NCBI GenBank assembly: GCA_030340625.1
Contig: JAOPHQ010001132.1
Location: 509,001-573,000, forward strand
DNA: 64,000 nucleotides
Direction of reading: 5' to 3'
Source: Merluccius polli
Lineage: Eukaryota > Chordata > Actinopteri > Gadiformes > Merlucciidae
Shown: in pieces, positions 12,701 to 23,200 of the stretch
How the letters are laid out: each line of letters begins with the position of its first letter
Numbering within the stretch: the first letter of the stretch is position 1
Program-made: the position numbers and the translations under genes
Notes under the pieces: model-generated
What the model saw: only the letters and a program-made list of their open reading frames with translations
What the model was told of the DNA's origin: nothing
Databases searched by the model: none

Positions 12701-15079
12701 GTGTGCATGTGTGCCTGTGTGCCATGCGTAAGAGCCTTCAATCCTCTTACCCAGTCGTCCCTGACAGGAGGCTGTGTTACCCAGAAGGCCGCTCTGCACA
12801 GTGACCTCTGCCCTGTAGATCCTGCCCACCACCAGGCCCAGCTCCGCCCCGGAGAAGATGTACTGCGTGATCATGTGACCCAGGGTCTGGTTCACCAGCG
12901 CCAGGGAGCCGTTCCACAGCAGCAGGTGGTAGTGGTCGCACTGGCCTCTAGGGGGCGCCCAGGACACCCTCAGAGAGGAGCTGTCCAGGGCAGACATGGT
13001 CAGCTGTGACACCTGGTCTGGCACTGGAAGGGGTAAGAGACATAGACGGAGACAAAGAGAGATGAAGAGAGAAGGAGAGGCAGAGAGAGAGAGAGCGCGA
13101 GAGAGAGCGCGAGAGAGAGCGCGAGAGAGAGCGCGAGAGAGAGCGCGAGAGAGAGCGAGAGAGAGAGCGAGAGAGAGAAATAGAGTGCGCATTACAGAGC
13201 ATGAAAAAAAGCTTTTCTGTTACTGCAAATAATGTTACGACACTATAGTACTACTACGACTACTACTACGACTACGACTACGACGACGACGACAACGATT
13301 ACTACTACTACTACTACGACTAGTCCTCATTGTTGAAATGCAGTATGCTTTGTACCAGTCCTTGCAGCAGTGCTGCTCTGTGTGGCCTGGTCCCCAGCCT
13401 GTGTTGTGACAGACAGCTGGTACTCCTGTCCTGGGACCAGGTGCTGCAACAGGACCTGGGTGGTGTTAGCGGTCAGCCTGCGCTCCACGATGGTCAAACC
13501 CAGCCCTAACAGGGTCACCAGGTAGGAGTCAACTAAGCCCCTAGCTGGGACCCACGAGGCAATCAGAGAGTCCGTAGAGCCGTTGTTGTGCAGCATCAGA
13601 TGAGACACAGCAGCAGGCACTGGGCAGAAGAGGAGTAGGAGGCGTTTACAATACTTACTTTGTAAAATACTTTTGCTTTCTGTGTCTGATGAAATTTTGA
13701 GTATCTTATTTAGTACAAGTAGGCCTACTCTGTGTATGCTCTGTAATGTACGGTAATTTAATAATTGACTAATTGAATTTTGACCAAAATGTTTGGTCAA
13801 AATTATTATCCGATTATCATTATCATTTTGATATTTCAGTGCTCTTGTGTTTAGGCGTTCTCCGTAATTATTTTATACAGACCAGAATTCTGCCTATGAA
13901 ACCGTGTGTGTGTTTGTGTTTGTGTGTGTGTGTGTGTGTGTGTGAGTGTGGTGTGTGTGTGTGTGTACGTGAGAGTGTGTTCAGGGAGGTACGAGGTTGA
14001 AAAGAACTACAGCTGTGGACACAGGAAAGGTGTGGAGGACGACAGTTTAAAATATCCTGGAAAAGTTGGCAAGTGTGACGCTGGTGCTGTATGAGGAGAC
14101 TGGGGAAGAGGGGGGCGGGTGGAGCGCTGGAAAGTAAAACAATGAACTTCCAAACGAGTCAATCCTTTTGAAAGTGTGATCTCTCAACCTCAACTGTTTC
14201 AACTTTCTGCCAGGGAAGAACAGCAGCCTCTTGGGGAGAGGAATCTATTCTGAAATAAACACAGCTTTTAAGTCTTCCTCATTGACTTATGTAACTATAA
14301 GATAATAATTTTTTTTGTTGTTTCAATGTTTCAATGAAAACAGGTTGATAGAACAATGAAATTGTTGAAAGCCAGACCGATATAACGTGAGAGAGAGAGA
14401 CAGAGAGAGACAGAGAGAGAGAGGGAGACAGAGACAGAGACAGAGAGACAGACAGACAGACAGACAGACATACCTGTGGTGACTTGTGTAGACAGGGCGC
14501 TCTGTAGACCAACTGCCTCAGTCACCACGGTGACGGTGTAGAAGGTTCCAGGTTGCAGGTTGGTGAACACGGTGGAGTTGGTGTCGTTGCTTACGGTGCG
14601 GTTCCCCAACACGACCCCCTCCTGGTCGCTCAGCACCACCCGCAAGAGCTCTACCCTCCCTGGGCCGGATAGCCAGGACACACTGAGGCCATCAGGGTCA
14701 GAGGAGGCAGACACCTGGAGACTGCTAACCGTGGAAGGAGCTGGGAGGTGGAAGGAACAGCGTTTTAGATCTGAACTTTCTGAGCACAGGCTTTAGATGA
14801 GGTCACATCAGGTGGTTAAGGTGTAATAGACCCTTTTCACAGAGGGATCATCGTAGGACAAACACAGGTGTTGCTCATAATAACACTAATTATGCTCTTT
14901 CTATGTACCAGGGTACAGGTATAGATTGAGACTAGTGAGAATATCACACATGGACCATCACCACCCCCATCATACATTATTTTCCAGTAACAGGACAACC
15001 TGTGCAATTTATTCCTTACAAATTGGCTGTTAGTGTTCTCTTTTACAATCTGCTTAACATCAACCACCATGTAAAAAAT

Positions 15080-15117
<38 letters not shown>

Positions 15118-15122
15118 ATTAT

Positions 15123-15202
<80 letters not shown>

Positions 15203-16680
15203 TATACATTTTTAATTTGAATCAATAAAGGAGGGCACAGTGTGTAACTTATGTAAATGGCACTTATGGCAACGTAAAAGTATGATATGACCCTCACATA
15301 TTTTGCAAAAAGACAATCTAAATAAGACAAAACAATGAATAGGGTCTCCACTGCTAGAAGTCCTTTGTTGGCCTACGAAAAGGTGACATAAGGGACGATA
15401 ATGGTTGACATTTTTTTGTTTCGCCATTATCAGTCTATTGGGAATTCAAACTGTATGTATCTTTTTGTCTCCTGTGTATGTTTAATGTGTTATATTAGTT
15501 CATATTTAATACCAATACGGAAAATACTGTATACATATAATGTATAACATGTTTAAAAATGCTTTAAAAACTTTAAATTGAAAACAAAAACAAAAGAGAG
15601 GTATATGCAACATCCACACATTCACAAAATCCACCTTGATTGTCTTATTGTTATTATTCTTTTTTTTTTTTTAGAAATGCATAGATTGCATTTCCTTTGA
15701 TTGTAAACATCCTACGATGTAACCGTAGGATCATATGAAGTACAGGTGAAAACTATAGTCCCACACTGAGGCAGCTGGACTTGAGACAATGGCGGCGGTA
15801 GCGCTGCATGCTATTGTTTCCCTGTGTCTTCATGAAACACTCTGCCGTTGCATCCTGTGTCCACACAGGAGTGCCACCAGAGTGCCCTCAAGTGTCTCCT
15901 CCTCCGCCTCCACCTCCTCCTCCTCAAAAGGATATTAATAGACAGACCCTCGACATATACAAACAACTTCATTCATTTTAAGGGAGATTTAAGTGTTGTG
16001 TATATCGGTGTGTGGGAACAAGCGTTTTATGTTCATGTGAAATGTAAATGTGTGCTCGATAGGATAGGAACGATATAGGAACAGGCGACCTACACCATGG
16101 ATGTGTCTCACCTGATATTTTAATTGCGATTTGACTTTCCGAGTCCATTCTTTTTAGAGAGCATAGACAAACAAGAACCTGATCTGTTTCTTATTGCTAA
16201 GCGACTAATGACCAAAAATATTGAGCCAAAAAGCTAAGTAATCTCATTAGAATCCATGTAATCTCTAATGAGCCTGACATATTAAGCTAAAAAGCGAGAA
16301 AATAAAAGTCCCATATGATTCCCATTATGATTCATGTCATCTCAACTGGTGTTTGTTAATAAGGGTGTCTGTCTGACCTGTGGCGGTCTCCCTCCAGATG
16401 GCTGGGCTGCTCTTGTTGCCTGAGGTAGCCGCCACACCTACGGAGTAGGAGGTCCCGGGTGTCAGGTTGATGAACCCAGACTGCAGGGCTGCGCTGCCCG
16501 CCACGCGGGTGCTGCTCCTGGGCCCAGACCTCTCTTTTAACAGGACATCATACCAGTCCACGTGGCCCGAAGACGGCTTCCAGAAGACCCGCAGGCCAGA
16601 AGTACCACCGTGCTCCTGAACCGAGCTCTTGTACTGGGCCTGGTCCGGCTGGATGTCCAGCCCGGACGGAGGCAGCGGGT

Positions 16681-16711
<31 letters not shown>

Positions 16712-19700
16712 CAGTGGCGTAACTATCGACGGTGCAACCGGGGCACAAAAAAAATATTTGCACCGGGGCCTATCGTCATGACGTTACACCACTGAGAGAG
16801 AGTAAATTGCAGGAACTACATTTTACTGAAGATGAAATGTAGTCACGTTGCTTAAATGTTTTCACAGCAGCCATCACTTTTGTTCAGAATTAAACTAATT
16901 GATTTACAGGGAAACATTCCTGAGTAGTTGATTGATCAAGTTAAATCATTTTGGACAAAAAGTGAAGGCTGCAGTGCAGGTTTATCCTCAAAGAACATTC
17001 TTGAATCTTGGAGAGTTTTTGCATGTGGTTATGTAAAGTAACATTAAACATTTTTTGTTCTCAATGTTACACAATGCATGGCTGGCCCCCTTGTGAACAT
17101 CCTGTCTTTGTGGTTCTGCTGAAAGCTTCCAATGGTGGCAGGAGATGTCGGAGGCTGATAAGATTGTTTGGACTGCTTCAAGAATGTGTTTTTTTTTACT
17201 TGGAGACCTGTGTGTATATCTCAAGCCAGTGGGAAACAACATAAAAAAAACCCGAGTCCAACAGAGGAGAGAAGTGGAGCTAGAGTCAGTACACCACCTC
17301 CCAGCTCCATCCTGACCTTTGACCCATTCTTCATAATGGCTTCCTCCCTAAGGAGCCTTTGTTGTTCCCCTGCTAGCTGGCGCCCACCAAGCCCATGTAT
17401 GTTCTATTCACACCCGTTTAATACAGCACCCGCTGGAAGACAATGAGGAGATAAGAATCAGCTCCTTTATGAAACAGGTTGCTGTGTTGTTCTCCAGGTC
17501 ATTATACTGTTCTTGACATTTATCTTACAACAATGTACATTTTCTTAAAGGGCAGAATGTTATAATAAATAATAATTTCTTATTTTAGCCGAAATGTCAA
17601 TTATTGATATGAAATGATTATTTCAAGAGTTTCCCCAAGTTACTGGAGTCAATAATTAATACAAAATAGAGGGAAAGATGATTAAAAAAAAGTGAATTTG
17701 CACTTTTTAGTGACATCAAGAAAAATAGAGAATTCTCTAGACTAGTGTCTCTTTCTTACTCACTTACTTTCTTATCAAATATTGTCAGTGCTCGGAAGAG
17801 ATACACTAGTCTAGAGAATTTTCTAGACTAGTGTCATATTTCATATTAAATGTGTGCAATATTTAACAAGAAATCATGTGTTCACCTCTCAACTAATAGG
17901 AAAAATATATCTAGAGCGCTAATGTACTCTGGTAGTTCTGGCCCTCATGCAGGGTAATGGATCTTAAGGCCTCCGGTATCCGCCCTGAAACAATGGAAGT
18001 GGCTTGGCCGGGTGGGGTGGGGTGGGGGGTGGGGGGGGGGTTGGTGTAGTGGAGGTTAAGATGTACCTGGAAACAAACACTTTAGATTAGATGTACGCCA
18101 TTGTTAGATAGCTCTCTGCCAGCGACCTGAGGACCAGAGGAATAGTACGTCTCAGAGAACTTTGAGAAGTCTTCCGTTTCTGCCAAGATTTTCTTTGGCA
18201 GTACTTTCAGGTCACGGCCTTGACAGTGGACATAGGATGTAGGGAGAGAGCCGTCTGATGAGAATTAGGAGCCAAGGGCAAAGTGTCGACCTCCCAGCGG
18301 CCAGTGGAGTCATCAGCTAATGTTTCAAGACTTCACTCCAATGTAACTTCCAAACTTTCAATATATTATCTTTTTTTTATATGGGGAAAGTTCAAGTCAC
18401 GTTTCCACAACGTGGCTTGACACAGGATCACAAACTTAACAATTACACTACACCTGGGAGTGCCACATTAACACATTAACAGGGACTTTAAAATATAAAA
18501 AGTAGTATATTTATTGTAGCCTATAACTTGGCAGATTATGCCATGCCTTGCATTTTTGATGAGAGGAAATATATTAACGCCATGTAGGCTACCATTTTTC
18601 TTTAGGCTATATAAATAGCCTATAATAATAAAGAATATTATCCCTTTCGTTTATGTATAGCCTAGCCTTTAAATAAAATAAGCATTCCTTCATTATTTTG
18701 TTTTTAAAACGCATTTATTTTATTTAAATATTAGCTTTGTGTCTTTGATTAAAGATTAAATGTAGCCTAATATGTTCATATGCGTAAAATCTCATCTGCA
18801 TACAACCTCATCTGCACGCATCATCTCATCCATCAGCATGAATAATGGCACATTTAGCACGATTAAAAAAAGGACCAGGTTTGGAGGTAGACCCACACAC
18901 CATGTTTTGTTTCAGCTTTTCTTCCTACCTGTGCGCACCGCGACGCGGGCCTCCTCTCCATCATCCCCGGCCCGCACCGCCAGGCCGTACAGCGTGCCAG
19001 CCTCCAGCGGTCGCGCCTCGCAGCGGTGCGCCGCGCCGCCGCCGCGCCGCCCGGCCGGGACGCAGGCCTGGCGGGCGGCGCCGCCGTGGGACACCGTGAA
19101 GTTACAGCCGGTACCGGGGGTGGTGACCTTCAGGACGACGCGGTCCGCGCCGGCGTTGATCTCCGTGATGTTGACGGAGCACAACGCAGCCTCGGTCGTC
19201 TGGATCTGGTGAGGGGACAATAACACATAGTATAGGAGACATGTCTGCACTAGGGACAGTACGGAAGGTCCGGTGGACCGAGGTGTCATGGACTCACCCT
19301 GAAATGCCCCCAGAAGAAGACAGCGACTAAATAAGTCGCTGCACATCTGAGCATTGCGGTCGATTGATCAAATCCGTCCGTTCAATAAATACCACGGTTA
19401 CACAGGCTGCCCCAGGGTCTCTTGTCATGCTAGTCTTTAAAATAATGAAAACGTCCTCATTGCTGAAACAACTAGGCTTTTTAAGAAGTGCATCACTCTC
19501 GCTTGTCTTGTCTTGAGCAAAAAATATAGGCTTGTCTTGACGGTGGGCTGTGGGGTCTCCAGTTGTCCCAACACATGACCCCAAGAGATGCAGGGCAAAA
19601 AAACACCTTAAAAACGATTTACCGGTGTACTAACATAGGCTGTTGTAGGCCCACTTACATACAAACTCAATGGAAACTCAGCAGACATCCATCCTTAAAT

Positions 19701-20205
19701 CCACCGATTAAAATAGGTTAATATGTTTCCCAGCCAGTGGTTGATTTATTCCACAAAGACTGCACACATTTGCTAAAGTTGTCCGTCTAATCTTTCTAAA
19801 CTTTCACTAAACTGTGAAACAGAAGCAGGCCACCTCTCTCCAGCCGAACACCACACCCTTCTTTCCTTCCTGTCGGCCTTGGACTTTCTCTTAGGACCTT
19901 TAGCATCAAACTAGCCACAGCCAATTAGGCAAAGCAAGCTATTGTTATGTTAGAATAGAAGTTACTGGTCTCTCCCATGAGAGGAAACGGTCTCACTCAG
20001 ACCCAGAGCCAACATCAACGCTCTAATAATAGCAGAGCGATACGTTGGCATTTGGGTGCTAAACCCACCCATAATGTCTGCAGACACCCACCCAAATGTT
20101 GGAATAACGGTGTCCACTTTATGTCATTCAGCTGCTATTATTATTTGTCACCAGGAACATGTTTTTTCTCAGTGACAATGATTCTGGACATTCCCATTGA
20201 TGTAA

Positions 20206-20280
<75 letters not shown>

Positions 20281-23200
20281 GATGGATTGACATAATGTGA
20301 ATTATGTCAAGAAAAGGTCCCCACACATCTCAAAGCGCAATAAATGAATCTTCTATATATTGTCTATAATACAAGATGACTCGTCATCAAAATCAACTGC
20401 TGTGACCATTTGGTATTTCTAAATAAACTGCAATATAATATATAATATAATATAAAACAACATGAATATAATGTAGAATAAAATAAACTTAGGAGAACCA
20501 AACAAAAAAACACTTTTGGATTAGTGTTTGTACAATGTGTTTTGTAACAGTCTTGTAACAAACTAACAGTCTTGTAACAAACTGTCTTGTAGAACTTCGT
20601 TCTACAAGACAGCCTGGAGGAAGACCCTAACAATTTAGGCAGATCAATCGGGTGGCGTTTGAGCTGTGATTGGGCAGATTGGTTCGAAGGGCGGAACGGG
20701 AAGCTCAATTTACCAATGGCTGGCTGCTAACACCAATTTGTTGCAAACGGAAGTAAGGCTAGACCGGTAAAAGCAAGTATACTACTGCCCCACATACTTC
20801 TCACAGCATTACAGCATTTATGACAGACTCATCTGTCATAAAGTGCAGAACCATTTTTCTACAGGTTATGGCTTAAACCTCTGAGCCTTAGTCCAGCCTT
20901 AGTGGACCGCTCAGTGTCAAAACCCACCTCTTGTGGTTTCAAGTAAGGACTTTTAATCCTTACTTGTGGCACCCAGCTGAAACAAGCTTGCTTGTTACCA
21001 GACCAATTCATGCAGTCTTAGTGGCAGTATGGATGTCTCCAAACCATACAAGATAAATGGGCAAAGACTAGACAAAGGCTGTAGGTTAAAGTTCTAGGTT
21101 AGGCTCTAGTTTAGCCCTCTCTACCATAAGGAGGTTCCAGCCAGAGAGAGCTCAACTTGTCTGTGACAGTGAAGTCATGTGAAAAGTACATTTTGATTTA
21201 CTTAAATGCAAAATACTTTTTCACAGTAAAGGTAAACAATACCATTTTGGCAATCATGCATCTATTTTAGACAAACGGACACAAAGAAGTATTTGACTTA
21301 CTGGTTCAGCGCTAGTAAATTCCGTTGTGGTCGTTGGAACAGCAGTGGTGGTGGTTGTGGTGGTTGTCATGGTGATGGGTGTAGTTGTAGCTGTAGTGGT
21401 AGTTGTTGTTGTTGATGGTGTAGTGGCCGTGGTTGTCATGGTGATGGATGTAGTTGTAGTGGAATTGGTTGATGGTGTAGTGGGCGTTGTCGAAAAAGCC
21501 ATAATCCTCAAGGTTGTGATAAGGGGCGTGGCAGTTGGCATCGTGGATGTGGTTATTGTTTTAGTGGTCGTGGTTGTGATGGGTGCAGTTATTGTTTGAG
21601 AAGTTAATCTCTTAGGCGGAGTTGATGATGTAAGCGGTGTGGTTAACAAGGTGGTGGGTGGGTGCGTTGTAGTAAGGGACATGGCTATCATGGTGGAAGG
21701 TGGGTGCATTGTAGAAAGGGGCATTGTTATCATCGTGGAAGGTGAAAGCGTTGTAGTAAGGGGCGTGGCTATCATGGTGGAAGGTGGGTGTGTTATAGTA
21801 AGAGGTGTGGCTATCATGGTGGAAGGTGGATGTGTAAGGGGCGTGGCTATCATGGTGGAATGTGGATGTGTTGTAGTAAGGGGCGTGGCTATCATGGTGG
21901 AAGGTGGATGTGCTGTAGTAAGGGGTGTGGATATCATGGTGGAAGGTGGATGTGTTGTAGTAAGGGGCGTGGCTATCATGGTGGAAGGTGGGTGGGTTAT
22001 AGTAAGGGGCGTGGCTATCATGGTGGAAGGTGGATGTGTTGTAGTATGGGGCGTGGCTATCATGGTGGAAGGTGGATGTGTTGTAGTAAGGGGCGTGGCT
22101 ATCATGGTGGAAGGTGGATGTGTTGTAGTAAGGGGCGTGGCTATCATGGTGGAAGGTGGATGTGTTGTAGTAAGGGGCGTGGCTATCATGGTGGAAAGTG
22201 GATGCGTTGTAGTAAGGGGCGCGGCTATCATGGTGGAAGGTGGATGTGTTGTAGTAAGGGGCGCGGCTATCATGGTGGAAGGTGGATGTGTTGTAGTAAG
22301 GGGCGCGGCTATCATGGTGGAAGGTGGATGTGTTGTAGTAAGGGGCGCGGCTATCATGGTGGAAGGTGGATGTGTTGTAGTAAGGGGCGCGGCTATCACG
22401 GTGGTGGGTGAATGTGATAAAAGTGGCGTAACTCTCACTGGGGGGGAGGTCATGAGGGGTGCGCTCCGTGTTTTCCGTTGGGTGAGCGTGGTCGTATTCA
22501 TGGAGGGCGCAGTATCAGACGTGGCCTGATGGTTTAGTGGTGGTAGATCCCTGTCCGTGGTGCTTGACTCGGCAGTTAACTGGACCGTGTCGGTCCCCTC
22601 CGTGTCTGTGAAGTGATCCACAGTGGCGAGTGGAGCTGGCTTTGACATGGCCCGGCCGTCTGTCTCTATCGATGCAGTGCTAATGTTCCCGGAGGTGGTG
22701 GTGTGTATCACCTGTGTCTGAGCAGAAGGCAAGTTTGACATTGTGTTAGCAACATCCACGGGGGTGGACAAAGAACCAACACCAGTAGCAGCAACGTCAG
22801 CGTCAGAGGTCGCAGACAAGGCCTCAGAGGGGACAGCTGAATCCGTCTTGCCACTTGCCCTGGGCTCCGAGGAAATTGTAGCGGAAGCCAGACTGGCAGA
22901 TGTGGCCGCCGTTGATACTGGCATATATCCATGAGCAGAGGTCAGCGGATCCCGGTGCGCTGGTAGCATCTCTGTCCCGCCCCTCGTCCCTGTCGCTGGG
23001 GTCTGTAGGCCTGCAGCGTTCGCTGACGATACATCTGCTGATGCGTCTGCCGTGGACAGAGATTGGCTGGACGACGGAGCAGCCAGAGTGCTGTTGTCGA
23101 GCACCGATAGCTTGGTGACAGATGTTGAAACACCAGGGACCGATTGTGTTATGGTTGCCCTCTTGGTCCGATCCAGGATAACATCAGTAACAGAGGTTGC

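Noticed and set aside
12542..13192. Single 216-codon frame as a stand-alone gene
   Set aside because: Its middle is ptprb exon 8; the LS/RSLS and HTHT parts are translated GA and TG microsatellites beyond the splice sites.
20582..20612. Rho-independent terminator
   Set aside because: Hairpin without a T-run, located in a eukaryotic intron.
21639..22529. Long plus-strand open frame (296 codons) and a second one (207 codons) across the VNTR
   Set aside because: Antisense by-products of a 42-bp period, which keeps all frames open. The minus-strand mucin frame has proper splice sites and joins its neighbours in frame.
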